Shown: positions 19,255 through 32,800, counted from the stretch's first letter. The stretch: DNA of 64,000 bases from Symbiodinium sp. CCMP2592 (GCA_905221615.1 CAJNDT010001868.1:857501-921500); one strand, 5' to 3'. Notes: generated from the letters alone by a model not told the origin. Numbers and translations are program-made.

Positions 19255-20372
19255 AGTGTGATGATTATTGTTGTCATTGTGTTTACTGACAGTAATGCGC
19301 TATTACTGCATCATGGCCATTTGAGATTTCATGTTTATCGTTTTCTTATCTTCATTGTTGATTATTGTCACTATTGTTTTTGGCATTGCTACTGTATTTG
19401 TTGTCCAAGGCCATTATTTCTTCCCCACACAGCATGGGGTTCTTGCCTACAGGGTAAAGAGGCCTGGATCACTGTGTCACCGAAGCAACGCACACGGCCG
19501 CCCCGCAGCTCCCGCTGTGGATGCACCCTCCACATGCCGGAGGCAGTGCAAAATCCAATGTCTCGGCACTGGCGAACTTGACAAGCCGAATTTCTGCTAG
19601 AGTGCTGTGCACATGTGTGAGTGCTTTTGGATGGAAATCGTGCTCCCGCCAATGTCCCGTGCCTATTTGCCTTCAAGTCACTCGAAGCCCTTCAACGTCC
19701 TTGCAGGGCTACGGCTTTGGAAATTTGTGCTGTTGGCAATCGACGTTTTTATTTTTGCGCCTCCACACTCCACCCACTGTTTCGGTCATGCATTGTCCTG
19801 TTCGGACGAGGACGCCCTCGCACCGGCTTCCCACTCGCAGTAGTCAGTCGTCATACTATAGCGATGTTCGAAACACGGGGGAAATTTGCGCCATGTGGTC
19901 TCAGTGCTTTTACTTCTGTTGTGCCAGTTGTCGCCAGCAACGCAAGAATTCTTGATAATAGCACGGCCAGAGCATGCCTAGCCGGCCGCGATGCCTTGGA
20001 GTCTTTTGCTGGGGATGTCAGAGGGTTTCGAAAAAGCTGTCCCGTGGGTCCTGGAAGGCTTCTGTATGTAGAGGAGAACCGGTAAATTCAGGTTGGGGGA
20101 CCTCGGCTCGCAACATTTAGACAAGCCAGCATGATGGTGCATTTGTATGCTTGGATAAGCCAGGCGAAGCTTGATGGGAGCTTTGTGCACATCATCCTCC
20201 GCATGAAAGGGCTCTGACTTTTAAGCGGTTCTTATTGGGCTGTTCTTGCGGTAGGGATCCCACTGGTTGGGTCTACTGGCAAACCCCTTATATTTTCCGC
20301 TGGTTCTCAACTGTGGACTTGACTACAATGCCGCCGCATGCTGCACCAATCGTGCTCCATGGTAGAGCTGGT
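19255..20372. other. Stretch without a recognisable gene
   Basis: Several overlapping frames are open between 19270 and 20085, but none shows a motif, and frames on both strands are equally open. Nothing else is seen. Confidence 0.35.
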
Positions 20373-20390
20373 AGTATAGTATACTATACT
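20373..20390. repeat. 18-bp perfect palindrome
   Basis: AGTATAGTATACTATACT is its own reverse complement. It sits in AT-rich DNA just before a TATATGTATGTAT tract. It may be an extruded hairpin in single strands or simply part of decayed microsatellite. Confidence 0.85.
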
Positions 20391-21119
20391 TGATAAAGAA
20401 GTTTGTATATATGTATGTATTTGCTACCATTGCAACATGACAGATCACATCGAGCAAGGATTCAGGACAGCTACCTTCACCTCGCTCACAAATTCTCAGC
20501 TTCGTAGCAAATAGTTACTAGTTTCAACTAACACACTGATGTCGCGCATCGTGTGCGAGGAACCATGCAGCCGTACAGCCCTTATCCACAGCCCTGCCGA
20601 ATGTGTTTCCTCAATTCGCCATGGCAGAGACGCCGAGTGCCACTGGCACCACGGATGCGTCGCATGCTGAGGTTGAGCAGTGACTCAGGTATTCGGCCAT
20701 GCAGGCAGGCCCTGCAGTGACGACTGGAAAGTCAAGGAAGAAAGCAGAGCAATGGGGGTGTCAGGGCCTTCAAAGATTGTTGCCAGCCGCTGTCAAAGCA
20801 ATGGACACTGCCCTGCGAGCCTCAGACTCCACTAGTCTGGCAGATGGACACCATGCAACGACGGAAGCAGAAGCTTAGATCACCCAACCGTTAGACTGAT
20901 GCTGAAGCTGGTTCGGGATGGTGTAGAGCCCCGCGTCAAGCTTCGATAAGTCCGCTTCCGTTTCAAACTATTTATGATGCACATTTTGGGCAATGGCCGT
21001 TGTTCGGATTGCATACTGATAGTAACTATGGCGATGAAAATGGTGGTAGTTGTGGTGATGATCTTGCTGCAAATTATGGTGATGAAGATGATGATGGCAG
21101 CACTGGAAGACAAATTGAT
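20391..21119. other. Stretch without a recognisable gene
   Basis: No coding motif is seen. From about 21025 the sequence becomes GAT/GGT-rich (degenerate triplet repeat), leading into the inverted-repeat element at 21120. Confidence 0.4.
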
Positions 21120-21222
21120 TCATAGGGACCCTTAAGGGGGTAGGGGAGGGGGTATGGGACTATACTTCGTTAAATAAGCCTTATTAAGGCCTTATGGGTG
21201 TGAAGGCAAAGGGTCCCTATGA
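21120..21222. mobile_element. MITE-like inverted-repeat element, 103 bp
   Basis: The ends are a perfect 14-base inverted repeat: TCATAGGGACCCTT at 21120-21133 and its reverse complement AAGGGTCCCTATGA at 21209-21222. The interior is non-coding: a G-rich half and a palindromic AAGCCTTATTAAGGCCTTAT segment. ATT stands on both sides if the repeat is trimmed by one base, a possible short target duplication. The element sits inside a degenerate GAT repeat that continues on the right. Size and structure fit a miniature inverted-repeat transposon or a folded-back non-autonomous element; no transposase is nearby. Confidence 0.55.
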
Positions 21223-21370
21223 TTAGTGGTGATGACGGTGATGCTGATCATGTTGCTTCTGACCCTTGTGATGATGATGGCGGTGCTGATGTGGTGCTGG
21301 TCATGATGAGGATGAGGATGATGGTGGTGGTGGTGGTGACCCTCATGATTTCCATCGTCGTCACGGTGGT
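21223..21370. repeat. Degenerate GAT/GGT triplet repeat
   Basis: Continuation of the triplet-rich sequence interrupted by the inverted-repeat element, with GATGACGGTGATGCTGAT and GATGAGGATGAGGATGAT words. Confidence 0.75.
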
Positions 21371-24300
21371 CGTGGAGCTTGAACAGATCACTTGTTCAGG
21401 CTGATTGCCTGGAAGCCTCCTAATGAGCGACTCACTTGCAAAGGCCTGGCAACCGGGTCCCGCAATGCCAGAGACTTCTGCGCCCGGCTTATTCAAATTT
21501 GGCTGGGCTTGAGGGTTCTGCAGGGCGAGGCGTTTTCGTATTCCGGAGGCTGAAGGTAGCACAGATACGGCGTGCAACTTCCGAAGCAGTGAAAGCCCAA
21601 CTCACTGAATGTGTACAGCGGCAGGTACAGTGCATCGCTCGATCATACCGCGAAGTTTCACCCTAGATCACGCGAACGGAGGAGGCCGAAGCACAGTCCC
21701 GAGCGCCTCGAAACCAAGACTGCCGCTACTCAACCTTCATATCCCGAAGAGTCCGAAGAGCCGAGAAGCGCGAAAGCCCCAAGGTGCATGGGAGGGCCCC
21801 TTCTGGAGGTGCGGGCCGAGGCAAGGGGCGCACTGGATCACAAGTGCGCTTGCTGGCAATCGGCAAGCTATCAGCACATATCAGCGCAACAGCGGCAACC
21901 GCACAGGCGACACCAACTCTAGGAGCAGAAGCTGCATCGTGAATCGTCAGACTCCTAACCTAATCCCAGTAGAGGGTACTTCTGTCCTGTAAGAGTTTTG
22001 CAGCTGCGGAGGTCGAATTTTCAGTCCGGTTCGGTGCGAGGGTGCTGGCAGTTTTAGGTTTGCATGGGACTGCGTCATCTGTCAGCGGCAGGTGCCCAAG
22101 GCATTTTTGGAGGAGCACCTCGGCAGCAGAATACACGAATGAGCGATGCTGGAGTGTGGAGAAAACAAAGCGTCGCACAGTTGCCGATGTTTTGGGAGTG
22201 GAATGTGCATGCAGTCGCGTGGGTAGGGAGCCAGGCGAAAGTTCAGCAAGATGTGAAGCCAAGAGTCAGGAGTATACGGCAGTAGAGTTTGAATGAAGGG
22301 GCTGACGAATTCGTGTCGCTTCACGCCATGACACAGAAGACACTGTGAGCCCTTGTGCTTCGAGTCGGTACCGAGGTACAAGCTGCGACCGAACGCCGCC
22401 GCGACCCAAGCAGGTTACCTGAGCATTGCTGGATGGCGTCGTAGTAGTAGTGGGACAATCCAGAGCCCCGATGCTGGAAAGCGTTGCGATGCAAAACTCG
22501 GTTGGTATCACGATTGACTTTTCAGGGAGATGGCGAATAGTGTCAGGCTTTCGTCAGAGAGGATGTAGTTCTTCAGCCGCAGGACCATTTTCTGGTACTA
22601 CAGTACTTGCGGCGTCCATCAACAACCACCCTACAGGATACGTTGATCATGCTGATAAGTCAAGTTCCGCGGTGTCAGAGAGCTTGATTTCGACTGCCCA
22701 GGTCTTGCAAGTGGAGGGCCGCCTCCTTGGTGATACTGTTATCCCTGAATTGGCTCTCATTGTTGCTGATGGTCGTGATACGGATCATGATGGTGATGCG
22801 AATGGTTGCCCACACAAACGCCATGCTTCGGCTTCCCTGTCCATGCACGTTTTGATTCTAGAGCGTTCAAGTTCATGAAGAGCTATTGCAACACAAAAGA
22901 AACACGCCAAGGTCACATGCAGTCTATGCTCACAGAGATGAGTCGCCTGACCAGCGAGGCCAGAAGGAGGAATGCGAGGCAATTAGAGGTTTTGGGCTTT
23001 GTGTAGCCTGCCTCTTTCAAATTTACAGTCATCGGGCTTGTGGTGCAGCCTGCGGCTTCGAGATCAATCGGAGTGTCTTGGTCGGTTCGGAGGCTGTGGC
23101 AAGCAATCAAACCACTAAGCGACTGGCCTGAGAAGCTACGCCTATCTATTGGCAGCGATAGGTATTCAGCTCTCTTGCCCCCGATGCCAAAGTCCTTTCG
23201 GCATGTTCAGTGATGAGGGGCCAAGGCAGTTGAGGAGGGTTTACTAAGAAGTCATGTTTTCAGAGCTCATAGAGTGTATAAAGAGCAATGTATACAGACT
23301 TACGTGAATTTTTCGGGCTACTTGCTGTCTCGAAACCCCACACCATCGAAAAGCTTGTCACATTCAGTCCAATCATAGTCCATGCCTTTTCACTTCCTGC
23401 ACGCGGCATAGGAGCATACTGGTGAGAGTTTTTGCATGTATAAGGTGTAATGTCCATTCGCGGTGGATGTTTGTCTGGCAGAGCCGAAAGTGAGAGAAGA
23501 AACATGACAAGGGAATTTGAGAAAAGAAGAGACCTTGACAATACAGTAGTATACGTTTTGGATAAACTCCATGAGCTCCTACATGAGGAATCTCTAACTT
23601 TAAGAAGCCCTTCAAAGAGGGAAGGACTGTCCGTCCAGGCCGGCCTAGTGCTGGAATATGCAGCTACGGGTGGGGCGACGAACACCGCGCTCGCCGTGCA
23701 GGCAGCGGCATGCCCTCCAACGATTCCAGAAGGGGGCTAAAGAGCGACATGCCTTCCGTGCTCCTGGAGTAGAGCTGGATTTGCAAGGTTCCTCCGCCTG
23801 GTCTTCTGTACCAGGGGCTAACAGTCCGAAGCTTCTCGGTAGTCTTAGTGGCCTTGCACTTGACAGTTTGCTTGCCAGCTGTCCCATGTTTCGGCCATGG
23901 CAGGCTTTGCTGCAGCAGGACCTTGGCCCGATGTCGTCGGAGGCCCCGCGCTATTCGTTTATCCGCTTGTGACATAGCTGCTGGGTCCGAGTCGCAAGCA
24001 GTTGTTCTTAGCTGAGCATAACAACTCTCACGAGAACCCCTTGCTATGCCTGCGTTCTTCTTCAACCCTCCGCACATGCCACGATCATCGGTTGATCGCC
24101 AAGCTTGCCTTTTCCACTTCTTCGGAGGCAAGTGGTCGTTCGCACCTTGAGCCATAGCATGACCAGGCCATTCGGCGGCAGACGCCTATCGTTTCCATCC
24201 TTGGGGGCGTCGGCCGAGACCAGCTAGGCAAGCAGGGCCTTGGGCTGGTTTCGCTCATGCGACAGCTTCACGTATTGAACAGGGATCTAAGGAGGTGGTA

Positions 24301-27300
24301 GTGCCTGTGGCTGTGCTGGTGCAGATTATGTCCCTCTCCTTGGGCCGGAATCTCAATTTTGCTGCAGGTTACAAGCTGCAAGACTACCTCAAAGAGGCTG
24401 GTTTCCAGGTTTCAGTTTGCATGCACAGTCGAACTGATCAGCTCGTGTCATTTCTTGCTATCAGACCCTTCAGCCCCCAACAGATGCAATCAGGGCCTGA
24501 CAGACTCGGTTACTAGGCTTGGCGTTGCGGAACGGTTCTAGTATCCTAGGCAATGGGATCTTGGCGTCGCTCGGTTTGTCGCAGACTGGCATCCAGCCGC
24601 TCTTTTCGGAGATCGTCTCGGAGAGTACTGGCTGGACTGCCGGGGCTCCCGGCTTCCCAAGTTGCTACTTTGACAACAAACAATGTTTTGGCAGAGGGGA
24701 CCTGATCCACGCACACACCGTGCTGCCTCATCCGGAGCACTGCTCATCCCTGATCCATCTCAAAATCATTGAAGCGTGCTACGTCGGATAGCTAGTTGTA
24801 AAGGAGCGTAGAAAGAGACCAGACGGTGACATACTCTTAATGCTGAGCTTGGTGACAAGTTGCGCCAAGTCTGAGTGAATCTCATTCACAACGTTCATCC
24901 GCATCGTCGAGGCTTTCTTGTGTGCCAGTCGCCGGGAGAGGGCCGCAGACAGGCAACGCAGTCAGGGTTGTTGGAGGCTATACTGAAATTTCGGTATTTG
25001 CGTAGAAATTGGTGTGGGCGATCCATGCGCAGTCATGGGATGTCATGGGCAGTCTTGAGGTGCTCAGTCACTGCAAGCCGAATGCTTCATGCTTAGTGGC
25101 ATAGTTAAGCATCTTGTCGCCCATTACAAGGATGACAGTGGTTTGTTTCGGTCATCGAAGGACTGGGCATCCGGTACGAGATGATACAAGTGTGTTCACA
25201 GTCGGACTCTTGCTGTTTCGCTCGTTTCAACCTCGAGTCCTCGACTTACAAACGGACATGGTCGGACATGAAGCATACTTCAACATGTTACAGAAACGAT
25301 TCTCGGCTTCGGCGCAGATGCAAAGGACCGCCGGAAAGAGTTGTGTAAGCCGTACAAGAGCTCTTAAATTGAGGCAAGTCAAAGCACGGGGGTTCCTTTG
25401 TGAACGTGAAGAGATAATATCTGCCCTTTCAGACAAGCGGTTGAGATTCGTGGAAAATTCGCAGTATTGATCGCTGGCCTGGTTCAGCCGAGCCTTTGCT
25501 GAAGCACTGCTTTGGCCTAAAACGTAAACCCCGAAACCCGACAGGAATTCGGCCAGCCAGTACTTCCTAAACAATCTCGACCCCGTTGAGGCAATTGCAA
25601 TATTGAAGCACAGCTCAAACACTGCCAATCACACTCTTCATGTGAGCTGCATGATCGGCTGGTGGAGCCGCTGCCCTGAACGAGCATGCCTGGCCTAGAG
25701 TATCGGAACGTGAGCTCCGAAACCAATGAAATACCGCATTTTCTTGTTGCGACGTTTGCATACTGCAGCAGACTCGAGCATACAGTTCATACAGCTCCCT
25801 GACCTTTGCAGGCCTGCGTTGTCGTCGCAACCCAGTGAGGCCCAGCTGGGTTTCGGAAGTTCAACTGCCAGCTCTATGCACACGGGCTCAGGGTTTGGTT
25901 TCAGGTTTGAGGTTCAGCAAGTCAGAGTCTCAAAGGCCTGCAACACGAGATTCTTTCAGGTTTTCGGCTCGCAGGCTGGGCACCATCCTGATCCAGCGAG
26001 CGACCTCTTGTGACAGCAACAATAAACGACAAGAGTACGACTATGATCAGAGCAATTGTTGCCATTTTCGTCTGTAGCAATGCTAAAAGAGCTGCTACAG
26101 GCAACAAGCGAACTGCGGTATCCGAACCCTTTCAGCCGGTGAGGAGAAGGTCGATGGCTCTGCCAAGCTTGCTGTGGTCTACCGCGCAATTCAGGTACCG
26201 GCCTCATGCAGTTGGACCGGACGGTGCAGTTGGCATACCAAGTCGTCCCAGCAGTCACGGCAGCAGCAAAAGCAACACCGAAAAGCAGGGAAATGTCATA
26301 CGAATCATAAGTTCGATCTTGAACTGGCACAAAAAACAGTGCTAGTCGTAGAAATGAACGATGTAAGTTGCGTAACATGCACTATGTTCTGTACACAGAC
26401 CGTACAGTCGCAACGACAGGAATACCAGTGGCAACGTTAAGGTGGTGAAAACAATGGACTACTATGTACTACTGATAGTCTGAGACTGGCGGGCGGTACG
26501 AAAGAGCTGGACACGTGGCAAGCCGTCAGCATCACAGAGACGATCAAGCCCACATGTAGTTGCAAGAAACAACACTGCAATGCCCGTTGATCTCAGAACC
26601 ACGAATCTGGCTCAAAATTATGCCTCACCCCATTTGGAGTCCAAAGAGACATGACAGGTACGCATGCATGTCTGTGTGAGTCACTGTATGGGGGCATGTA
26701 CATATGCATGCAGTATGCATGTCTGCATGTAACCGTATGTATGCTTGTATGTACCTATGTCGCATGCCTAACCCTTCCCCCAATCCGACACACTCAAACG
26801 CCCCGAACCCCAAGAGTTTGCTCTGGATTAGAATACTGACAGTGAGGAACGACGCTTAAAGTTCTTCAGCTGCCCTCAAGGAACAATGAACCGGTTAAAC
26901 TTACGTTGTCAGCTTTGGAAAGACAGCCCGTCGTCTGCCCCGATTGCCCTACTTTGATTGTCAGGCCGGAGCCGCCAACCAGTCGAGACCTCAAAGGGGT
27001 CAAAAGAGCTTACGAGGGCACGGTTTGGGACATGCCTGCTAAGAGCTATTTGGGCAGCTCAGAGCGTGGTGAGCTTTTTGTCCGTTTCTTGAAGAGACAC
27101 TGTCCGACGGTGTGCAGGGGGGTTTGCTTCGTAAGCATCACTAATGGGTCGTGTGTGGAGTTGACGTTCCATATTGTGTCCACCTCAGAGTGCACCCGAA
27201 GACCGGTCCCGGACAGATGCGAAGGTACAAGCTGGACCACTTGCGCTTCAAAATTTGGGAGCAGGTGGAAGCGGCGGGGGTCGTCTACGCAGAGGCTGGT

Positions 27301-29020
27301 TGAGACAGTGTTGAGACTGCATGGCCGTGTTGGTGTTTGGTATGGGGCTGAGCGATTACGATGCCGTGCAGAAGCATCCGCGCTTGGGCCATTTCGAAGT
27401 ATTGTGCTTCATTGCTGGAGAGGATGTTAGGCGCTAAGGGAGGGACTAACGATGGCTAATATTCTTCACGGTTGATGATCGGGCTGCGACTCTCCGCTAC
27501 ATCGTTTGGACCACTGCCCACCATCTTCGACATCACCTGCATTTGTGTCAACAGTCGATCCGTGATCTTCATTTTCTTGATCCTCATCTTGCAGGCTTGT
27601 GGTGTCCTTTGTTTTTGTTGTGATGCAAGTTCATTTGCCTGGCTTGCGGGGCTGTGCCTATACCAACTCAACGTCCCATCGCGGCCTTCGCTGCAGGCGA
27701 CCTTTCTGACCGTCTCCTTCGAGAGCGTAAAGATTTTGGCGGAGTTCCCCACTCAGTTTCGTGCACCGTGTGAAGTTGCAGGCTTTGATGTGTTGGGTCG
27801 TCGTAGTCGCTCGGGATTAAATCTCCGACAGGAGAGACTTCGGGCCTAGGGTGACGGGGGCAGCTCACATGCCCCCAGAACCCCAAGAGTACTGCTGCAG
27901 GCAAGACGGGATGCAAAAGTCATTGCTGCTGTGAACTGGCAACTGTTTCTACGGCCAGCACTATTATTTCAAACACAGGCGATCACTGCCATGATATGAT
28001 TATGGAAATGCAGTTATTGTCGTGGCCCAGCAGCACGATGATGAGGGCATGTTGCTGCCCTCACTGCAAGCGAACGTCGAACAGCACTCTGGAGTGTTGT
28101 GAAGGTTTTGAGAGAGCGCTGCGCAATGTTCTACATCATGAAGCACCCACTGCATCGTCCACTTATAAGTCAAAGGACGGATTCAAATTTCACATTGCCG
28201 AAACCCATGACATGATGACTTGACGGTTCACATCGCATTTCAACCTGAAGCTTTCGCCAAGGCATTGCGCGAAGATGGGTAATACCTTCTGCCTGAACCT
28301 CTCGGCACCATACGTGTGCCGATATTTCGGCGACCGGATACTGACGGTGCGGACCCGAGAGCCAGGATTCAGTTTGACGTCGCCAATCATGGCATGCTAC
28401 TGGAGACGTTTGGGTCGTTTCTCCTCTTCATCCAGTAAACGGAAACCTTGGTCACCTAAACCCCGCACCCGGCGATGCGAGACTGCACAGAGGGTGAACT
28501 GCGTCTCAAGCAGAAACACCTTCAGAATCGGAAGGCCCGGCTCCAGTGAATGCAGGTCATGCCTTACACGGACTTCGTCTTCGGCTCCGAGACCGCATCC
28601 CGCCAGCGTTTTGCCCATGTCCCCCGCATGGGAAGCTTGGAGGGGACGGGGGAAGGGGGGGGCACATATGCACCAGGCTCGCAGCAGCCGGCCCCGGAAC
28701 ATCAAGTTTCAAAGTTCAGAGTCTTGCGGTTTGATGGTTCTTTGATGTTCTTTTGGAGATCGATTCTGGTTTGGAGTTCGTGGCCACTCAGCATGGTCTC
28801 ATGGATGCCTGTCTGCTGTAATGTGGGTTCGGGGTTGCGATCATTCAATGACTTTATTAAGGGGAGACACGCTTTGTCGGTGCACCTGGCGTGAAGGTGT
28901 ACAAAACATGGGTTTAGGAGTGGCAACCGTCGTAGGTCGTACACCACAATTCCTTACAATGGCGACCTCGCAAAACCACGTGGAAGAAGCTCGCGGCACC
29001 CCCAATGCGCAAAAGCCAAG
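21371..29020. other. Long stretch without a recognisable gene
   Basis: About 7.6 kb in which I recognise no protein family, RNA gene or mobile element. Open frames are present but shared by both strands. The more protein-like ones are 23450-23740 (plus; a charged helical stretch REFEKRRDLDNTVVYVLDKL) and 23664-24155 (minus; a basic protein with a KKWKRQ start), which overlap and so cannot both be real. Telomere-like AAACCC or GGGTTT words recur near 25510-25545, 25875-25915 and 28435-28470. A CATG/CATGTATG-rich patch lies near 26660-26760. Confidence 0.35.
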
Positions 29021-29165
29021 GAATACATGGCCCTTGCGGAGCTGAAGAAGACCGAGGGCCTTGCTCAGGCGCCTCTCAGCAGTCGCCTTCAGCGTTTAAG
29101 TGCTCGCTTCTACAATAAGACCCGTAAGAAGGCAGATAGAAGGCCAGCGAAATCACGGTCTTGTG
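29021..29165 (+). CDS. Possible internal exon, unknown protein
   Basis: An open segment preceded by AG (CCAAG before 29021) and followed by GTAAGG, so both edges look like splice sites. It encodes EYMALAELKKTEGLAQAPL then SSRLQRLSARFYNKTRKKAD, a charged, helical, protein-like sequence. The family is not recognised. Splice sites in dinoflagellates can be non-canonical, so the match to GT-AG is only mild support. No partner exon is identified nearby. Confidence 0.25.
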
Positions 29166-29610
29166 GTAAGGATGCGACTTGGCAAGCACGTTGTGTAGGA
29201 TCGTACCGGGGTCTACAGTGTACAGACGAGACAGCACCAACTAACCTTAGCTGGCTGGTTCGAATGGATGTCGTGAGTTGATATTGATATTGTTGCTATG
29301 GATATTCGATGGTATTCGTGTACAGCATAATATGACTAGGGTTAGGGCGTTTCCCTCTGAAACAATCCTGTGCCTCGCCTGCCTGCGAACAGGACGTGGA
29401 CTCTGCACGGAGCTCAGTGATACTGACCGAGATGCTTTTGCCTCTGCAGTGAAGATGATGTGCGATGTGCGACGATTTCCAAAAGAAAGAGGTTCCCATC
29501 TCCCTGCCGTTAGCGCCCCGGCCTTCTCAGTTACCCAACTGCCCAGGCAGGTGTGACTCTTTCATCGCACTGTAGCCTCCTCGCAGAGGGGCCGTTTGAA
29601 GCAAAAAGCG
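29166..29610. other. Stretch without a recognisable gene
   Basis: Nothing is recognised. A GACTAGGGTTAGGG word near 29335 is another telomere-like fragment. Confidence 0.35.
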
Positions 29611-29633
29611 TCTAACCCCTCTGAAGGGTTAGA
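29611..29633. repeat. Short hairpin with telomere-like arms
   Basis: TCTAACCC and GGGTTAGA form an 8-base stem around a 7-base loop. No poly-T follows, and no gene ends here that would make it a terminator. Confidence 0.6.
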
Positions 29634-29760
29634 TGAGGTGGCGACTTGGCTCGCCCGGATGCCACGCTCCGATGGCGAAGTCGAGCGTCGACGGCACATT
29701 GCATCTTGGTCCCAGTTTTGAGGTTGTGCGGAGAATCTGGGGAATTTAGGGGGTAGAGAG

Positions 29761-29812
29761 GTAAGCTCAGCAGTATATTGTGGTTTGTAAGCTCAGCAGT
29801 ATATTGTGGTTT
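29761..29812. repeat. Tandem duplication, 2 x 26 bp
   Basis: The unit beginning GTAAGCTCAGCAGTATATTG is repeated exactly twice with no spacer, so the duplication is recent. Confidence 0.9.
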
Positions 29813-32800
29813 TTTGTTAATGCTGAAGATGTTTCCATCACTAGGCATGTCACCCTTAAAGACCCATCACAGAAAGACAGGAATCGAACAGCCCCAAGTC
29901 CCGATTCCTCAATCGGTGGATCATCCAGTTCCCAAAAATCAGACCTCCTGGTTCGAAGTTCCACCTGGTAGAATCCTAGAGCGGTTTATTTCAATCAGTG
30001 GTGCGATCATGAAGACCCCGTGCCTGCGGAAGTTGCCAAAGAGGTCGTCACGTGTGGCTCACGTCCTGCGCTTGTCGCTTCAACATGGCGCGGCTATGGC
30101 GTCGGGATCCCCGGCCCGCCTGAGGTTGAAAAGGGGGTTCTTGAAGTTAGCGTCTCGGAAGGGTTTCCTTTCGTCAGGGTACCCGGCAGTCGCAATAGGC
30201 CTGGATGCAAACGCGTCTCGGAAAGTGTCCTAGGAAGGAAGGATGGCAACAAGGAATGGAGTCGAAGAGGGGAGGGATCCGTTAAAACTCATAGGCACTG
30301 CTGCGCTATGCGTGGTTCGTTATGCTGTTCGCAATCACTTGCAGTAAGATCACGTAGCAATATGTCATCAGATAATTTCGTACGCAGTCATCCAAGGACC
30401 TACGACAGAGTGAGTCGTAATATAACTGTAAATTGTAACCGTGTACTGTCTCTCTGAAATACAACTAACTACCCTCGAACAGCCATTCAGCGGTCTAAAG
30501 TCGGTGCCCAAGGCTATCAGTGCCCAGCACGCCAAGACTCTAACAACATGGGCCATGCACAAACGGCCATGGGAAATCGCCCAGCACGCCCTTCAATACT
30601 GTACGTAGCAGGTGAAAGTGCAAAGATTTCCGGTGCCACCCGTGGGGAGCCCAGGGTTACCAACGCTTGCTCGAATGTCCTTGGTGGTGGAGTCGGAGTG
30701 TAGGATTTAGGGCGAGAAGTTCTTGCACCGAGATCTATAGCGGCGTACAGCAATGGGAATGATGATTTATTGTGCAACTTGCGTTGGAAAGTCTTTGAAA
30801 ATCGCCGTCATTACGTACACACACACGCACACACACGCACGCGCGTGCTGGCATTCCGGGTCGTCTCGATGTGCAGATTCCCACCGAGACACTGCGACCA
30901 CTGCTAGCGCACGCTTGCTCCTTCGGCGGGTGTACTTCTTTGTTTGGAGGTGGTGGCCTCGTCGTGAGCACTTTCTTGACAGTTTCCAGTGGACTCGACG
31001 TCCTAAAGCGAATAGGTGCCTGTCGCGACAAAGGACAGCTCGTGCCTTGTCGCTGAGTGATTACTTCAGGACATCTAGTAGGCTGCGAAATAGATGAACT
31101 TTTATCAGAGCCGCCGACTTCCGCTCAGCACAGAACCCCGATCCCAAGGTCCGCAGCCGCAGTTTCGTGCGGAAAGATGGGGCCGGAGATGCTTTTGCAG
31201 GCTTCAAGAGCACGGTCTGGCCAGCGGTGTCGATGTGAGACAAAATGAGGATTGATTGCCTTGGCAGATCCGAAATGCACCCAGAGACTGGGTCACAAAA
31301 GCCTGATGCGAAGCGCAGGTGGATTCTTGTACGGGCTGATGCATGAGGCCACCTTGCTGCGAACCGGGGTATTCATCCATAGCAAACCTGTCTCCTAATG
31401 GCTTCAGCTTTGACATAGGCTCCGGCTCCGCCGGGAAAGACCTTTTCGGCTCGATGCAGAGTTGCAAGTTGCAAGTTCATTTGGGTTCAGGTGCTTTCGT
31501 TAGTGGGGGCTCCCTGAAAAAGTGCCCCGCACCTCGGAGACGGTGTTCCTCAGCAGACCCTGGTTGCAAAAATTGCGTTTGACGGTTGTTGTTGCAGTAA
31601 GGTTGGCTCAGTGTTTCCCAGACCCAGACATGCACTCTCTCCTTGTCTCCGGCCAGCGACGAAAGCACTGCGTAAATCATCCAACCCCACCTGAGCACTG
31701 GCGATTCAATCGCTTCCTTGTGGGAGTCAGAGGATATCGCGCTATGTCCAAAGGTGGCATGGAAGCGGTCCAGAGGTTCAGTTTTTTTAAGGACCCTGTT
31801 GTTTTGTTTCGCTCGTTCATGCAGGGCTGTCAGACCCAAAAGGCTCGAGCAAACATGGGCTCTGGGATCGACGGCAAATTCGTTGGCAGGCGGATGTGGA
31901 TAGCTGCGTTCAGCTGGCACTTTATTGCCTGCACCTGAGACCACCCTGCAACAGCACAGGTACCACGAAATACTGAAAGGCAGTGCAGGCACCAGACCCG
32001 AGCTGAGAAACTCGTGCCGACATGAACCACGCAGAGCTTGTCTGAATGCTGCTTTGCTCCCAGAGTCCTGAGCCAGGCCGATGTGCTCTTAAGAGACGCT
32101 GCAGACTGCCTCTGTAGGTGTATCCCTGTCTCCAAGCTGCAATGATAGAACTCCAAGGTGCCAGCGTTGCTGTGCAGCGGACGGGACCAGGCAGGGGAGC
32201 GAAATGAACGGGGCTGGGAAGCTGCGCAGCCTTGCCTGGATTGACGCCGCAGCTCGTGAGATGTCGTGAGTACATTACGGCTTTGCTTCATGGTTTGTTG
32301 CACCGGTTTGGCGTTTGCTTGTTATCCTAGAAGGTCGTCGAAGGAGAGATTGCTTTGCACGTTGCTCTGCACGGATATAACCAATCTGTGTAAAGCAATG
32401 CGATGTCGTTGCGGATTATGCTTTAGCAGACCTCGGCCAGGCTACTCCTTCAAGGACAAGCCGAGCCTGGACAAGTGAGAAGATATGAGGCCAGCAACGC
32501 ATTGAAGTGTGGGCTTTAAGGTTCCAGGCCCGAGCGCAGCAGAGGCATGGACGTGTATAAGCTAACTGAAGTGTCAATCCTGAGGCAAACATAGCGCTCG
32601 GAAGCATGTGCGGTTCGTGTCGGTGTGACAGTGGGTACTTCTGTGCGCAAGGACTTCCCCAGAGGCACACAGGCAGGGCCGCTCACTGGCTCCACCCATG
32701 CGAAACTGGAAGCACTTCTGAAACTCAGTCGCTGCATTCGTATCGGTCCTGGCTTTCGAAGCAGAGGTGCCGGCTGCTTAGTGCTGCATCGGTGCACTTG

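Noticed and set aside
23260-24155. Overlapping frames on both strands with some protein-like segments
   Set aside because: Two opposite frames cannot both be right and neither shows a recognisable family, so no gene was called.
26906-27430. 174-residue plus-strand frame
   Set aside because: It starts with TTG, has no motif, and I see no splice or promoter signal to support it.
29611-29633. Hairpin as a transcription terminator
   Set aside because: No T run follows, no gene ends before it, and intrinsic terminators of this kind are a bacterial feature.
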